Assembly (NCBI RefSeq): GCF_001667115.1
Contig: NZ_LZIJ01000109.1
Coordinates: forward strand, 87,696-151,695
Reading direction: 5' to 3'
DNA length: 64,000 nucleotides
Source: Mycobacterium sp. 852002-51163_SCH5372311
GTDB lineage: Bacteria; Actinomycetota; Actinomycetes; Mycobacteriales; Mycobacteriaceae
Each line of letters starts with the position of its first letter. The first letter of the stretch is position 1. Below the pieces are notes generated by a model. That model was not told the DNA's origin. It did no database searches and saw nothing but the letters and a program-made list of their open reading frames with translations. The position numbers and the translations under genes were made by a program. Shown one piece after another: positions 45,166 to 54,830 of this stretch.

Positions 45166-45638
45166 TACAGCAGCGCGTGTACCTCGCGCAGGCGCGGAAT
45201 GTCGTGAAACTCCAACGGATCCTGTGAAGCCGACTCGATAATCAGCGTCCCGGTACGAAACATCCGCTCCAGAATCCTGTCCCGGAACTCCACACTGTTG
45301 ATCCGTGCCAGCGGGATGTCGATCCCGCTTCGGGTCAGCACTCCGTGCCGATACATCACCCGGCGGTTGGTCACGACGAAATTCGTGGTCAGCCAGCGCA
45401 GGAACGGCCACAGCGTCAGCCAGCCGACGAGCACCAGCCAGATCGCCCCGACGACGCCGTAGATCACGTTCTTGGTGATTTGGGGCCACTGCGTCGAGTT
45501 GACGACAGCAACCCCGAACACGGCCAGCCCTGTCCCGAAGATCAGCACCAGAGCCGGCCCGATCAGCCGCTTCCAGTGCGGATGGTGGTGCAGGACGACG
45601 TGTTCGCCTTTGGCCAGGACATTCTCCGGATAGCCCAC
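45123..45638 (-). CDS. PH-domain membrane protein (Rv3278c-like)
   Basis: 171 residues. Two helices (LVLIFGTGLAVFGVAVV, VIYGVVGAIWLVLVGW) followed by a bacterial PH domain (FVVTNRRVMYRHGVLTRSG, DIPLARINSVEF). GTG 45638 has a -10 hexamer 6 nt upstream. Lies 9 bp after birA. Function unknown; likely membrane homeostasis. Confidence 0.9.
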   Translation of the reverse strand: MGYPENVLAKGEHVVLHHHPHWKRLIGPALVLIFGTGLAVFGVAVVNSTQWPQITKNVIYGVVGAIWLVLVGWLTLWPFLRWLTTNFVVTNRRVMYRHGVLTRSGIDIPLARINSVEFRDRILERMFRTGTLIIESASQDPLEFHDIPRLREVHALLYHEVFDTGPSGSPN

Positions 45639-45644
45639 CTGGGA

Positions 45645-45650
45645 AGGTTA
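45645..45650 (-). promoter_or_regulatory. -10 hexamer, leaderless promoter of PH-domain gene
   Basis: TAACCT (minus) ends 6 nt before GTG 45638 and overlaps the birA stop. Confidence 0.55.
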
Positions 45651-46469
45651 ACGCAGGTGGACGACGTCGCCGGCCGAGACGACGGTGTCGGTTTGGGTGT
45701 CGTCGGTTCGAATGCACAGCCGGCCCTGGTCGTCTATGTCGCGTGCGGTTCCGACGACCTGGCCGCCGCCGGGAAGCTCCGCTCGCACTCGATTACCGAG
45801 GGTGAGGCAGCGGGCCCGGTAGTCGGCCGCCAACCGCGGATCGGCACCGTGGGCGGCCCGCCAGGCCGCAATGCGCGCCGCCAGCTTGTCCAACAGCGTG
45901 ACCACCAGCGCGCCCCGGTCGGGTGCCGCCACACCCAGGTCCAGCAGTGAGGTCGCCCCGGGGCCGTCGACCTCCTCAGGGCCCTGCGTGACGTTGAGCC
46001 CCAGCCCGATCACCACATACGGTCGCGCCACTTCGGCCAGGATCCCGGCGAGCTTGCCCCCACCGGCGAGCACGTCGTTGGGCCACTTCAGGCCCGTCTG
46101 CACGCCGGTCGCTGCTAGCTGGGGGGCGTCCACGTCCAGGGCGTCCAGCACTGCGACCCCGGTGGCCAGCGTCAGCCAGCCCCACGCGCGCACCGGAACG
46201 TCCACCACTGCCACGCCCACCGACATGGTGATCTGGGCTCGGGGCGTAGCCGACCAGCCCCGGCCCTGCCGTCCCCGCCCGGCGGTCTGGTGTTCGGCGA
46301 CCAGCACCGCCCCGTCGATGTCGGCGCCCGAGGCGGCACGCGCCAACAGGTCAGCATTGGTGGATCCGGTCTGCGCGACGACGTCGAATTGCTGCCAACC
46401 GGCATCGGTCACCCGGGCGCGCAACGCGTCGGCATCGAGCGGCTGCCTGAGCCGGTCGCGCTCGTTCAC
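45648..46469 (-). CDS. birA: Biotin-protein ligase BirA
   Basis: 273 residues. The biotinyl-AMP loop [27 protein letters not shown] and GLGLNV are present. There is no N-terminal DNA-binding domain, so it is a ligase without repressor function. It biotinylates carrier domains such as AccA3 in this window. GTG 46469 with a leaderless -10; divergent from accD5. Confidence 0.96.
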   Translation of the reverse strand: MNERDRLRQPLDADALRARVTDAGWQQFDVVAQTGSTNADLLARAASGADIDGAVLVAEHQTAGRGRQGRGWSATPRAQITMSVGVAVVDVPVRAWGWLTLATGVAVLDALDVDAPQLAATGVQTGLKWPNDVLAGGGKLAGILAEVARPYVVIGLGLNVTQGPEEVDGPGATSLLDLGVAAPDRGALVVTLLDKLAARIAAWRAAHGADPRLAADYRARCLTLGNRVRAELPGGGQVVGTARDIDDQGRLCIRTDDTQTDTVVSAGDVVHLR

Positions 46470-46475
46470 GGGGCC

Positions 46476-46481
46476 AGCCTA
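46476..46481 (-). promoter_or_regulatory. -10 hexamer, leaderless promoter of birA
   Basis: TAGGCT (minus) ends 6 nt before GTG 46469. Confidence 0.6.
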
Positions 46482-46504
46482 CGACTGGCCGCGACGACTG
46501 CCGA

Positions 46505-46510
46505 TAACAT
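46505..46510 (+). promoter_or_regulatory. -10 hexamer, leaderless promoter of accD5
   Basis: TAACAT ends 8 nt before ATG 46519. Back to back with the birA promoter in a 49-bp gap. Confidence 0.6.
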
Positions 46511-46518
46511 CGACTCCC

Positions 46519-48168
46519 ATGACAAGCGTTACCGACCACTCGGCTCATACCGCCGAGCCCGCCGCAGAGCACAAGATCGACATCCACACCACCGCGGGCA
46601 AGTTGGCCGAGCTGCACAGGCGACGCGAGGAGTCGCTGCACCCCGTCGGTGAGGCCGCCGTCGAGAAGGTACACGCCAAGGGCAAGCTGACCGCCCGTGA
46701 GCGCATCTACGCCCTGTTGGACGAGGACTCGTTCGTCGAACTCGACGCGCTGGCCAAGCATCGCAGCACCAATTTCGGGCTGGAGGCCAACCGCCCGCTC
46801 GGCGACGGGGTGGTCACCGGCTACGGCACCATCGACGGCCGCGACGTGTGCATCTTCAGCCAGGACGCCACGGTGTTCGGCGGCAGCCTCGGCGAGGTGT
46901 ACGGCGAGAAGATCGTCAAGGTCCAGGAATTGGCGATCAAGACCGGCCGTCCGCTCATCGGCATCAACGACGGCGCCGGCGCACGCATCCAGGAAGGCGT
47001 GGTCTCGCTGGGCCTGTACAGCCGGATCTTCCGCAACAACATCCTCGCTTCCGGCGTCGTCCCGCAGATCTCGCTGATCATGGGCGCCGCGGCCGGCGGC
47101 CACGTGTACTCCCCCGCCCTCACCGACTTCGTCGTGATGGTCGACCAGACCAGCCAGATGTTCATTACCGGACCCGACGTCATCAAGACCGTCACCGGCG
47201 AGGACGTCACCATGGAGGAGCTCGGCGGCGCCCACACCCACATGGCCAAGTCGGGCACGTTGCACTACGTCGCATCCGGTGAGCAGGACGCCTTCGACTG
47301 GGTGCGCGACCTGCTGAGCTATCTGCCGCCCAACAACTTCACCGATCCCCCGCGCTACGCCGAGCCGGTGCCCGAGGGGGCGATCGAGGACAACCTCACC
47401 GAGGAAGACATCGAGCTGGACACGCTGATCCCGGACTCGCCCAACCAGCCCTACGACATGCACGAGGTGATCACCCGCATCCTCGACGAGGACGAGTTCC
47501 TCGAGATCCAGGCGGGCTACGCCCAGAACATCGTCGTCGGGTTCGGCCGCATCGACGGCCGCCCGGTCGGGATCGTGGCCAACCAGCCCACCCACTTCGC
47601 CGGCTGCCTGGACATCAACGCGTCGGAGAAGGCGGCCCGGTTCGTGCGGACCTGCGACTGCTTCAACATCCCGATCGTCATGCTGGTCGACGTCCCGGGC
47701 TTCCTGCCGGGTACCGGCCAGGAGTACAACGGCATCATCCGGCGCGGCGCCAAGCTGCTGTTCGCCTACGGCGAGGCCACCGTCCCCAAGATCACCGTCA
47801 TCACCCGCAAGGCCTACGGCGGCGCGTACTGCGTCATGGGCTCCAAGGACATGGGCTGCGACGTCAACATCGCCTGGCCGACCGCGCAGATCGCGGTGAT
47901 GGGCGCCTCCGGCGCCGTCGGCTTCGTCTACCGCAAACAGCTGAAGGAAGCAGCCGACGCCGGCCAGGATGTCGATGCGCTGCGCCTGCAGCTGCAGCAG
48001 GAGTATGAGGACACGCTGGTCAATCCCTACGTCGCGGCCGAGCGTGGGTACGTGGACGCGGTGATCCCGCCGTCGCACACCCGGGGCTACATCGGCACGA
48101 CGCTGCGACTGCTGGAACGCAAGATCTCCCACCTGCCCCCCAAGAAGCACGGGAACATACCGCTGTGA
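46519..48168 (+). CDS. accD5: Acyl-CoA carboxylase carboxyltransferase AccD5
   Basis: 549 residues. Two crotonase-like halves: [20 protein letters not shown] and [13 protein letters not shown] in the N-domain, [21 protein letters not shown] and [15 protein letters not shown] in the C-domain. AccD5 carboxylates propionyl-CoA to methylmalonyl-CoA with AccA3 and AccE5, supplying methyl-branched lipids. ATG 46519 was chosen from the leaderless promoter and the 548-residue family length. Confidence 0.97.
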   Translation: MTSVTDHSAHTAEPAAEHKIDIHTTAGKLAELHRRREESLHPVGEAAVEKVHAKGKLTARERIYALLDEDSFVELDALAKHRSTNFGLEANRPLGDGVVTGYGTIDGRDVCIFSQDATVFGGSLGEVYGEKIVKVQELAIKTGRPLIGINDGAGARIQEGVVSLGLYSRIFRNNILASGVVPQISLIMGAAAGGHVYSPALTDFVVMVDQTSQMFITGPDVIKTVTGEDVTMEELGGAHTHMAKSGTLHYVASGEQDAFDWVRDLLSYLPPNNFTDPPRYAEPVPEGAIEDNLTEEDIELDTLIPDSPNQPYDMHEVITRILDEDEFLEIQAGYAQNIVVGFGRIDGRPVGIVANQPTHFAGCLDINASEKAARFVRTCDCFNIPIVMLVDVPGFLPGTGQEYNGIIRRGAKLLFAYGEATVPKITVITRKAYGGAYCVMGSKDMGCDVNIAWPTAQIAVMGASGAVGFVYRKQLKEAADAGQDVDALRLQLQQEYEDTLVNPYVAAERGYVDAVIPPSHTRGYIGTTLRLLERKISHLPPKKHGNIPL

Positions 48169-48440
48169 GTCACGACGGGAACGAGACGAACCATCAAGCC
48201 CTGAGCTACGGGGATGAGACGGTCCACGCCCACGAGCCGCACATCCACATCGAAAAGGGCCACCCTTCCGATGCGGAGCTGGCCGCGCTGATCGCCGTCC
48301 TGGGCTGCGTCGGCGCCGCTTCCGCCGAGCCAACACAGCCCGAGCGCACCCGTTGGGGGCTCCCGGTCGACCGGCTCCGTTTTGCGATGTCCAACTACCA
48401 GCGGCTCACCCTTCAGCAGATGACGCACATGAGACATTGA
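48165..48440 (+). CDS. accE5: Acyl-CoA carboxylase epsilon subunit AccE5
   Basis: 91 residues. His-rich N-terminus ([13 protein letters not shown]), then the epsilon core [16 protein letters not shown] and a basic C-terminus. It holds AccA3 and AccD5 together. GTG 48165 overlaps the accD5 stop (GTGA); maf follows with a TTGA overlap. Confidence 0.94.
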   Translation: MSHDGNETNHQALSYGDETVHAHEPHIHIEKGHPSDAELAALIAVLGCVGAASAEPTQPERTRWGLPVDRLRFAMSNYQRLTLQQMTHMRH

Positions 48441-49075
48441 CCCGCCTGGTACTCGGGTCGGCCTCGCCGGGCCGGCTCAAGGTGCTGCGCCAGGCCGGCA
48501 TCGACCCGCTGGTCGTCGTCTCCGGCGTCGACGAGGATCGCGTCACCGCAAATCTGGGGTCGCCGGAATCGCCTGATCAGGTCGTGTGCGCGCTCGCCCG
48601 CGCGAAGGCCGAAGAGGTCGCGGCCAGGCTCGACGAGTCCATCGGCGCGGATTGCGTTGTCGTCGGCTGTGACTCGATGCTCTATTTCGGCGACCGGCTA
48701 TGCGGCAAACCGCAATCGCCGGCCGACGCGCGCGAGCAGTGGCAATCGATGGCAGGGCGCGCCGGCCAGCTTCTCACCGGTCATTGCGTCATCCGCCTGG
48801 TGGACCACCGAGTCGTCCACCAGGAGACCGAAACATCAATCACCACAGTGCGTTTCGGTACGCCGTCGGCCGACGACCTGCGGGCCTACCTGACCAGCGG
48901 CGAGCCGTTGCGAGTCGCCGGCGGCTTCACTCTCGACGGACTGGGCGGATGGTTCATCGACGGCGTGGACGGCGATCCGTCGAATGTCGTCGGCCTGAGC
49001 CTGCCGCTGCTTCGGTCACTGCTGCGCGGGATGGGGCTGTCGATCGCCGCGCTCTGGGCCGCCAATCCAGTGTGA
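48437..49075 (+). CDS. maf: Maf-like nucleotide pyrophosphatase (Rv3282-like)
   Basis: 212 residues. Family start [15 protein letters not shown] (Gly where most Maf have Arg), then [24 protein letters not shown] and [20 protein letters not shown]. Maf proteins hydrolyse modified or canonical NTPs. Start TTG 48437 overlaps the accE5 stop, and gives the family length. Confidence 0.92.
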   Translation: MTRLVLGSASPGRLKVLRQAGIDPLVVVSGVDEDRVTANLGSPESPDQVVCALARAKAEEVAARLDESIGADCVVVGCDSMLYFGDRLCGKPQSPADAREQWQSMAGRAGQLLTGHCVIRLVDHRVVHQETETSITTVRFGTPSADDLRAYLTSGEPLRVAGGFTLDGLGGWFIDGVDGDPSNVVGLSLPLLRSLLRGMGLSIAALWAANPV

Positions 49076-49080
49076 AGCCA

Positions 49081-49230
49081 CGGCTTTGCGTGTGAACACA
49101 AGGCTTTCGGTGTGAAACCAGGGCGCCGATCCGCGCGATTTTTCGCCCAGGATGCACAGCCGACGCCATAGATTCACAGCCGACGCCGCAGATGCACAGC
49201 CGACGCCGCAGATGCACAGCCAGCACTGAC
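49081..49230. repeat. Inverted 20-mer array with 30-bp core (copy 2)
   Basis: Two 20-bp units (cggctttgcgtgtgaacaca, aggctttcggtgtgaaacca) plus a partial unit over the maf stop, then a 30-bp core (49121-49150), then three inverted units of gatgcacagccgacgccgca (49151-49210) and a decayed fourth. Same 20/30/20 spacing as 9651-9820; the minus-strand core shares GGGCGAAAAATCGCG with copy 1, so the copies are in opposite orientation. Confidence 0.93.
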
Positions 49231-49254
49231 ACCTGCCGGCCCGCGCGCCAGCGG

Positions 49255-49260
49255 TAGGCT
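49255..49260 (+). promoter_or_regulatory. -10 hexamer, leaderless promoter of sseA
   Basis: TAGGCT ends 7 nt before GTG 49268. Confidence 0.6.
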
Positions 49261-49267
49261 CGAATGC

Positions 49268-50173
49268 GTGCCGCTACCCCCAGATCCGAGTCCCACACTG
49301 TCGGCCTACGCCCACCCCGAACGACTGGTCACCACCGACTGGCTGTCCGCCAACCTGGGTGCATCCGGCCTGGTAATCGTCGAGTCCGACGAGGACGTGC
49401 TGCTCTACGACGTCGGTCACATTCCGGGCGCGGTGAAAGTCGACTGGCACACCGACCTCAACGACCCGCGGGTCCGTGACTACATCAATGGCGAGCAGTT
49501 CGCCGACCTGATGAACCGCAAGGGCATATCCCGCGACGACACCGTGGTCATCTACGGCGACAAGAGCAACTGGTGGGCGGCCTACGCGCTGTGGGTCTTC
49601 ACCCTGTTCGGCCATCCCGACGTGCGGCTGCTCAACGGCGGTCGCGACCTGTGGCTGGCCGAGCGCCGCGACACCACGCTGGACGTGCCGACCAACACGT
49701 CGACGGGCTATCCCGTGGTGGAGCGCAACGACGCGCCCATCCGCGCGTTCAAAGAGGAGGTGCTGGCCGTCATCGGCAACCAACCGCTGATCGACGTGCG
49801 CTCACCGGAGGAATACACCGGCAAGCGCACCCATATGCCCGACTACCCCGAGGAAGGCGCGCTGCGCGCCGGCCACATCCCCACCGCCAGATCAATCCCG
49901 TGGGGTAAGGCGGTGGACGAGAGCGGCCGCTTCCGCAGCCGCGAAGAGCTGGAAGAGCTTTACAACTTCATCACGCCGGACGACAGAACCGTCGTCTATT
50001 GCCGCATCGGCGAGCGGTCCAGCCACACCTGGTTCGTCCTCACCCACCTGCTGGGTAAGCCGGGAGTACGCAACTACGACGGCTCGTGGACCGAGTGGGG
50101 CAACACCGTGCGGGTGCCTATCGTCGCGGGCGCAGAACCGGGACGCGTCCCCGGAGCCCTATCGGCACCATGA
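49268..50173 (+). CDS. sseA: Thiosulfate sulfurtransferase (rhodanese) SseA
   Basis: 301 residues, two rhodanese domains. The C-terminal one has the active loop [14 protein letters not shown] with catalytic Cys; [20 protein letters not shown] is typical. It transfers sulfane sulfur. Its stop overlaps the SufE-like gene (ATGA), suggesting the two form a sulfur relay; in M. tuberculosis SseA has been linked to oxidative stress resistance. Confidence 0.95.
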   Translation: MPLPPDPSPTLSAYAHPERLVTTDWLSANLGASGLVIVESDEDVLLYDVGHIPGAVKVDWHTDLNDPRVRDYINGEQFADLMNRKGISRDDTVVIYGDKSNWWAAYALWVFTLFGHPDVRLLNGGRDLWLAERRDTTLDVPTNTSTGYPVVERNDAPIRAFKEEVLAVIGNQPLIDVRSPEEYTGKRTHMPDYPEEGALRAGHIPTARSIPWGKAVDESGRFRSREELEELYNFITPDDRTVVYCRIGERSSHTWFVLTHLLGKPGVRNYDGSWTEWGNTVRVPIVAGAEPGRVPGALSAP

Positions 50174-50598
50174 CCCTGCCCGCCCCGCTCGCAGAGGTGG
50201 TGTCCGACTTCGCCGAAGTCCAGGGCCAGGACAAGCTGCAGCTGCTCTTGGAATTCGCCAATGAACTTCCCGCGCTGCCGTCCGACCTGGAAGAGGCGGC
50301 GATGGAGCCGGTGCCCGAGTGCCAATCCCCGCTGTTTCTGCATGTCGACGCAGACGACCCGAGCCGGGTCCGACTGTATTTCAGCGCGCCGGCCGAAGCG
50401 CCGACCACCCGTGGGTTCGCCTCCATCCTGGCCGCGGGCCTCGACGAACAACCCGCCGCCGACATCCTCGCGGTGCCCGAAGATTTCTACACCGACCTGG
50501 GTTTGGCCGCCTTGATCAGCCCGCTTAGGCTGCGCGGGATGTCGGCGATGCTTGCCAGGATCAAGCGGCGATTACGCGAGACCTCACCGGAATCCTGA
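50170..50598 (+). CDS. SufE-like sulfur acceptor (Rv3284-like)
   Basis: 142 residues. SufE fold: [21 protein letters not shown], a candidate acceptor Cys in [13 protein letters not shown], and [19 protein letters not shown]. SufE proteins accept persulfide sulfur; here the likely donor or partner is SseA, coupled by a 4-bp overlap. Confidence 0.92.
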   Translation: MTLPAPLAEVVSDFAEVQGQDKLQLLLEFANELPALPSDLEEAAMEPVPECQSPLFLHVDADDPSRVRLYFSAPAEAPTTRGFASILAAGLDEQPAADILAVPEDFYTDLGLAALISPLRLRGMSAMLARIKRRLRETSPES

Positions 50599-50708
50599 AT
50601 TCCCGGCACCGCCTGGCCGGGCATCCGGCGCGGCGCTTAGACTTCCCACGAGTTGTAAGAAACTCTCTTAGACATCCAAGGTTTGCAGATATGCCAACAG
50701 GAGGCGCA

Positions 50709-52514
50709 GTGGCTAGTCATGCCAGCTCGAGGATCCCTGGGATCTCGAAGGTTCTGGTCGCAAATCGCGGCGAGATCGCGGTCCGGGTGATCCGGGCGGC
50801 GCGGGACGCCGGCCTGCCCAGCGTGGCGGTCTATGCCGAACCCGACGCCGAGGCTCCACACGTGAGCCTGGCCGACGAAGCCTATGCCCTGGGCGGGCAA
50901 ACCTCGGCCGAGTCCTACCTGGACTTCGCCAAGATCCTCGACGCGGCGGCCAAGTCCGGCGCAAACGCGATCCATCCCGGCTACGGCTTCCTGTCGGAGA
51001 ACGCCGACTTCGCCCAGGCGGTCATCGACGCCGGCCTGATCTGGATCGGGCCCAGCCCGCAGTCGATCCGCGACCTCGGCGACAAGGTCACCGCCCGCCA
51101 CATCGCCGCACGCGCGCAGGCCCCCCTGGTCCCGGGCACCCCGGACCCGGTCAAGGACGCTGACGAGGTGGTCGCGTTCGCCAAGGAGTACGGCGTGCCG
51201 ATCGCAATCAAGGCCGCGTTCGGAGGCGGCGGCAAGGGCATGAAGGTGGCCCGCACCCTGGAGGAGATCCCCGAGCTGTACGAATCGGCCGTCCGCGAGG
51301 CGGTGTCCGCATTCGGGCGCGGCGAATGCTTCGTCGAGCGGTACCTGGACAAGCCCCGCCACGTCGAGGCGCAGGTGATCGCCGACCAGCACGGCAACGT
51401 CGTCGTCGCCGGCACCCGGGACTGCTCGCTGCAGCGCCGCTTCCAGAAGCTGGTCGAAGAGGCGCCGGCGCCGTTCCTCACCGACGCGCAGCGCAAGGAG
51501 ATCCACGAGTCGGCGAAGCGGATCTGCAAAGAGGCCCACTACTACGGCGCGGGCACGGTCGAATACCTGGTCGGCCAGGACGGACTGATCTCCTTCCTGG
51601 AGGTCAACACCCGGCTTCAGGTCGAGCACCCGGTCACCGAGGAAACCGCAGGCATCGACCTGGTCCTGCAGCAATTCAAGATCGCCAACGGCGAAAAGCT
51701 CGACATCACCGAGGACCCCACCCCGCGCGGGCATGCCATCGAATTCCGGATCAACGGCGAGGACGCGGGCCGCAACTTCCTGCCCGCCCCCGGGCCGGTG
51801 AGCAAATTCCACCCACCCAGCGGCCCGGGTGTGCGGCTGGATTCCGGTGTCGAAACCGGCTCGGTGATCGGTGGCCAGTTCGACTCGATGCTGGCCAAGC
51901 TGATCGTGTACGGCGCGGACCGCTCCGAGGCGCTGGCCCGGGCGCGGCGGGCGCTGGACGAATTCCAGGTCGAAGGCCTTGCCACCGTCATCCCCTTCCA
52001 CCGCGCCGTGGTGTCCGACCCGGCGTTCATCGGCGACGAGAACGGCTTCTCGGTGCACACTCGGTGGATCGAGACCGAGTGGAACAACACCGTCGAGCCG
52101 TTCACCGGCGCGGAACCCCTCTACGATGAAGCGGAAACCCGCCCGCGGCAGAAGGTGGTCGTCGAGGTCGACGGCCGGCGCCTCGAGGTGTCGCTGCCCG
52201 GCGATCTGGCGTTGAGCAACGGCTCGGCCGACCCGGCCGGTGTCATCCGCAAAAAGCCCAAGCCGCGCAAGCGCGGCGGCCACTCAGGAGCGGTGGCTTC
52301 CGGTGACGCGGTCACCGCGCCCATGCAGGGCACGGTGGTCAAAGTCGCGGTCGAGGAGGGACAAGAGGTCGCCGTCGGCGACCTGGTCGTGGTGCTCGAG
52401 GCGATGAAAATGGAGAACCCCGTCACCGCGCACAAGGACGGCACCATCACCGGTCTGGCGGTCGAGGCCGGCGCGGCCATCACTCAGGGCACCGTGCTCG
52501 CCGAGATCAAGTAG
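50709..52514 (+). CDS. accA3: Acyl-CoA carboxylase biotin carboxylase / carrier subunit AccA3
   Basis: 601 residues. Biotin carboxylase domain with [30 protein letters not shown] (ATP-grasp) and [14 protein letters not shown], a basic linker (KPKPRKRGG), and the biotinyl domain with Lys567 in EAMKMENP. Works with AccD4, AccD5 and AccD6 to carboxylate acyl-CoAs for mycolate and methyl-branched lipids. GTG 50709 lies 4 nt after AGGAGG; ATG 50691 is open but would place that site inside the gene. Confidence 0.97.
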   Translation: MASHASSRIPGISKVLVANRGEIAVRVIRAARDAGLPSVAVYAEPDAEAPHVSLADEAYALGGQTSAESYLDFAKILDAAAKSGANAIHPGYGFLSENADFAQAVIDAGLIWIGPSPQSIRDLGDKVTARHIAARAQAPLVPGTPDPVKDADEVVAFAKEYGVPIAIKAAFGGGGKGMKVARTLEEIPELYESAVREAVSAFGRGECFVERYLDKPRHVEAQVIADQHGNVVVAGTRDCSLQRRFQKLVEEAPAPFLTDAQRKEIHESAKRICKEAHYYGAGTVEYLVGQDGLISFLEVNTRLQVEHPVTEETAGIDLVLQQFKIANGEKLDITEDPTPRGHAIEFRINGEDAGRNFLPAPGPVSKFHPPSGPGVRLDSGVETGSVIGGQFDSMLAKLIVYGADRSEALARARRALDEFQVEGLATVIPFHRAVVSDPAFIGDENGFSVHTRWIETEWNNTVEPFTGAEPLYDEAETRPRQKVVVEVDGRRLEVSLPGDLALSNGSADPAGVIRKKPKPRKRGGHSGAVASGDAVTAPMQGTVVKVAVEEGQEVAVGDLVVVLEAMKMENPVTAHKDGTITGLAVEAGAAITQGTVLAEIK

Positions 52515-52539
52515 CAATCAGACTCGCCTGGCCTGCGTC

Positions 52540-52565
52540 GTTGTCGGCCGGGCGCACCTTGGGTA
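52540..52565 (+). promoter_or_regulatory. Candidate SigF-type promoter of the STAS gene
   Basis: GTTG (52540-52543), 17-bp spacer, GGGTA (52561-52565); the mycobacterial SigF pattern is GTTT-N15-17-GGGTA. Leader of about 180 nt contains the 52611-52657 repeat. Confidence 0.4.
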
Positions 52566-52610
52566 GGGTGCGAGAAGGTTGAGTTCACAGCCGCCCGGAA
52601 TCACGCCATT

Positions 52611-52657
52611 GGTGATCGCGAGCGCGGCACAGCCGCGCGCAGCCGGTCGCCACCACC
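52611..52657. repeat. Diverged third copy of the 16577-16676 repeat
   Basis: ggtgatcgcgagcgcggcac followed by agccgcgcgcagccggtcgc and caccacca matches the 44-bp repeat with a few changes, mostly in paired positions. Rest of the 52515-52753 gap shows only promoter elements. Confidence 0.85.
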
Positions 52658-52753
52658 AGGACCACTGACGCTCGGGAGGCGCACCCCTTGCCTGCTAGCG
52701 ATATCAGATCCGCCGGCGCGATCCACAGCACAAGCAGCTGATCGGAGTCAGCA

Positions 52754-53167
52754 ATGTCTGTGACCCAATCGTGGCAAGAGTGCCGCCCCGCGGAATTCAC
52801 CACATGCCGCGACAAGTTCGCCACCGTGGTCACCGCACACGGTGAAATCGACGCCGCGAACGCCAACCAGCTCACCGACTACGTCCAACGCGCTCTGCGC
52901 GGATCCAAGCGAATGGTCCTGGACCTACGCAGCGTGGATTTCATTGGTACTGCCGGTTTTTCGGCCCTGCACCGAATCAACGTGGTGTGCTCATCCGTCG
53001 GCGCGCAATGGGCGCTGATACCCGGCAGGGCGGTCAACCACTTGTTACGCATCTGCGATCCCGACGCGACGCTGCCGACCGCAACCTCGCTGGCCGAGGC
53101 GGTCAGCGGCGACGTGAACGCGGCCTCCAGATCGGGCCTACTGCAACTGGTCCCGCAGCCGCGCTAG
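52754..53167 (+). CDS. STAS-domain anti-anti-sigma factor
   Basis: 137 residues. STAS fold: FATVVTAHGEIDAANANQL, MVLDLRSVDFIGTAGFSALH and WALIPGRAVNHLLRICDP. The position usually phosphorylated by an RsbW kinase is Thr66 (GTAG) rather than Ser. GGAG lies 6 nt before ATG. Its 3' end overlaps sigF by 30 bp on the other strand. It is not between accA3 and sigF in H37Rv as I recall. It probably antagonises RsbW to free SigF (inference). Confidence 0.9.
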   Translation: MSVTQSWQECRPAEFTTCRDKFATVVTAHGEIDAANANQLTDYVQRALRGSKRMVLDLRSVDFIGTAGFSALHRINVVCSSVGAQWALIPGRAVNHLLRICDPDATLPTATSLAEAVSGDVNAASRSGLLQLVPQPR

Positions 53168-53926
53168 CGATTTCGCCAGCAGCCGCGACACGTGCATCTG
53201 CGAGATGCCGATCCGTTCGGCGATCTGCGTTTGCGTCATCGATTCGAAAAACCTGAGTACCAAAACCATTCGCTCCCGCTCGGGTAGCGCCTCGAGCAGC
53301 GGGCGAAGTGCCTCCTGGTCTTCGATCCGGTCCAGACTGTTGTCGACGTCGCCCAGCGTATCGGCGATGGCGCGGGCGTCGTCCTCGTCGCTGCCGCCGG
53401 CACTGTCGATGGACAAGGTGTTGTAGGAGCTGCCGGCCACCAGGCCCTCGACGACCTCCTCGCGGTCCATCCCGAGTTCGTCGGCCAGTTCCGTTGCGGT
53501 GGGCGCCCGGCCGAGCCGTTGGGAAAGGTCGGCAGTCGCTGTGCCGAGCCGCAGGTGCAATTCCTTCAACCGCCGCGGGACCTTCACCGACCAGCTGTTG
53601 TCGCGGAAGTGACGCCGGACCTCACCCATGATCGTGGGCACCGCGAACGACACGAAGTCTGAACCGGTCTCTACGTCGAAGCGGACCACCGCGTTGACCA
53701 ATCCGACCCGGGCGACCTGAACCAGGTCGTCGCGCGGTTCGCCCCGGCCCTCGAACCGCCGGGCGATGTGATCGGCCAGCGGCAGGCACCGCTGCACGAT
53801 CTCGTCGCGCCGGCGCTGAAATTCCGACGGGTCTTCGGTCAGTGTCGCCAACTCACGGAACATCTCCGGAACATCGGCGTATTCGTTAGGGCGCGACACA
53901 GAACCGCCGGCAGCTCGCGCTGTCAC
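53138..53926 (-). CDS. sigF: Stress sigma factor SigF
   Basis: 262 residues, sigma-70 group 3 without region 1. Region 2 (RDDLVQVARVGLVNAVVRFD), region 3 and region 4 HTH (TQTQIAERIGISQMHVSRLL) are intact. SigF drives stationary-phase, envelope and stress genes and is held inactive by RsbW, encoded 7 bp upstream. A SigF-type promoter upstream of rsbW suggests autoregulation. Confidence 0.97.
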   Translation of the reverse strand: MTARAAGGSVSRPNEYADVPEMFRELATLTEDPSEFQRRRDEIVQRCLPLADHIARRFEGRGEPRDDLVQVARVGLVNAVVRFDVETGSDFVSFAVPTIMGEVRRHFRDNSWSVKVPRRLKELHLRLGTATADLSQRLGRAPTATELADELGMDREEVVEGLVAGSSYNTLSIDSAGGSDEDDARAIADTLGDVDNSLDRIEDQEALRPLLEALPERERMVLVLRFFESMTQTQIAERIGISQMHVSRLLAKSLARLRDQLQ

Positions 53927-53933
53927 CTGGCTC

Positions 53934-54371
53934 TCACTTGCTAGTGGCCGCCCGTGGCGCCGTCAGCGTGATGCCGAAAACACTGCCGGACTCATCGGGC
54001 TCACGTCCGTCATGGAAGGTCTGGACGTCGTCGGCCAGCGAGGTCAGTACATGCCAACTGAAGCTACCGGGTGCGACTACGTCGTGGGTGTCGCAGGCCG
54101 CGGAAGCTTCCACCACCAGTTCGTCGTCGCGCGGGTCGACGACGACGGTGAGCATTGCATTCGGGGTGGCCGAGCGGATCAACCGGGTGCACACCTCGTC
54201 CACCGCCAGTCGCAGGTCCGCAACGGCATCAAAGTCCAGGTCCTCGAAGGTGCCGATGGCACCAACCAGGGTGCGCAGCATCGCCAAGTTCTCCAGGCGC
54301 GCGGCAACTTGCAGTTCCACAGCGCGCTCACCGCGTTGGCGCTTGTTGCTGCGCGATTCCGCATCGCTCAT
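53934..54371 (-). CDS. rsbW: Anti-sigma factor RsbW (UsfX)
   Basis: 145 residues from ATG 54371. GHKL kinase-type fold: RTLVGAIGTFEDLDFDAVAD, LAVDEVCTRLIRSA (N-box, with the usual Asn replaced by Arg) and GSFSWHVLTSLADDV. It binds SigF. GGGAG lies 6 nt before ATG 54371. An in-frame ATG at 54440 (MANQLEGRTQGGTRVDH) would give 168 residues, close to some longer mycobacterial RsbW. Cannot choose firmly. Confidence 0.93.
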   Translation of the reverse strand: MSDAESRSNKRQRGERAVELQVAARLENLAMLRTLVGAIGTFEDLDFDAVADLRLAVDEVCTRLIRSATPNAMLTVVVDPRDDELVVEASAACDTHDVVAPGSFSWHVLTSLADDVQTFHDGREPDESGSVFGITLTAPRAATSK

Positions 54372-54830
54372 AAAGTCTCCCGGCAATATGTGGTCGACCC
54401 TAGTCCCACCTTGGGTCCTGCCTTCAAGCTGGTTAGCCATAGTTTTCCCCGGATATCCGACCCGACCGGGGCGAGTCTGACAGGACCAGCATGCGACAAC
54501 CGCGCCATCGAACCGGCCAGGCAGGGGCCTGGGCGGCACGCGGGATCATGCTGGTCATATTGATCTTGGTTGCGGTAAGGATGTTCGTCGGTGGTTTCAA
54601 TGATTCTGCGCCCCATGACGGGTTAGCCACGCTATCGCAATACCGCCGGTACTCATCATGGTCTAGACCTGATACCCGCTCGACGCAGCCGGTAACCGCG
54701 CGAATTCACGTGGGTGCCGTGGCGCGAAACTGCGGGTGTGGCTGCAGGGCCGCCGGCGGACTACTCTAACCCACCGCGGAGATGCGGATTTCCCCCTTTG
54801 TCTTGACTTTGGGGTCTTGACGTTGACGTT
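54372..54830. other. Gap between rsbW and usfY
   Basis: 459 bp (or 390 if rsbW starts at 54440) with no convincing gene. It contains a SigF-type promoter (54672-54697). Short frames on both strands lack ribosome sites, codon bias and recognisable motifs. Confidence 0.6.
54672..54697 (-). promoter_or_regulatory. SigF-type promoter of rsbW-sigF
   Basis: Minus strand GGTTA (54697-54693), 15-bp spacer, GGGTAT (54677-54672), close to the SigF consensus GGTTT-N15-17-GGGTA. The leader would be 225-295 nt, depending on the rsbW start. Confidence 0.55.

Noticed and set aside
49076..49267. Small gene between maf and sseA
   Set aside because: The gap is filled by the repeat element and the sseA promoter; frames are repeat-driven.
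54491..54769. 92-residue plus-strand frame in the rsbW-usfY gap with one hydrophobic run
   Set aside because: No ribosome site or leaderless promoter, poor codon bias, and it overlaps the SigF-type promoter on the other strand.
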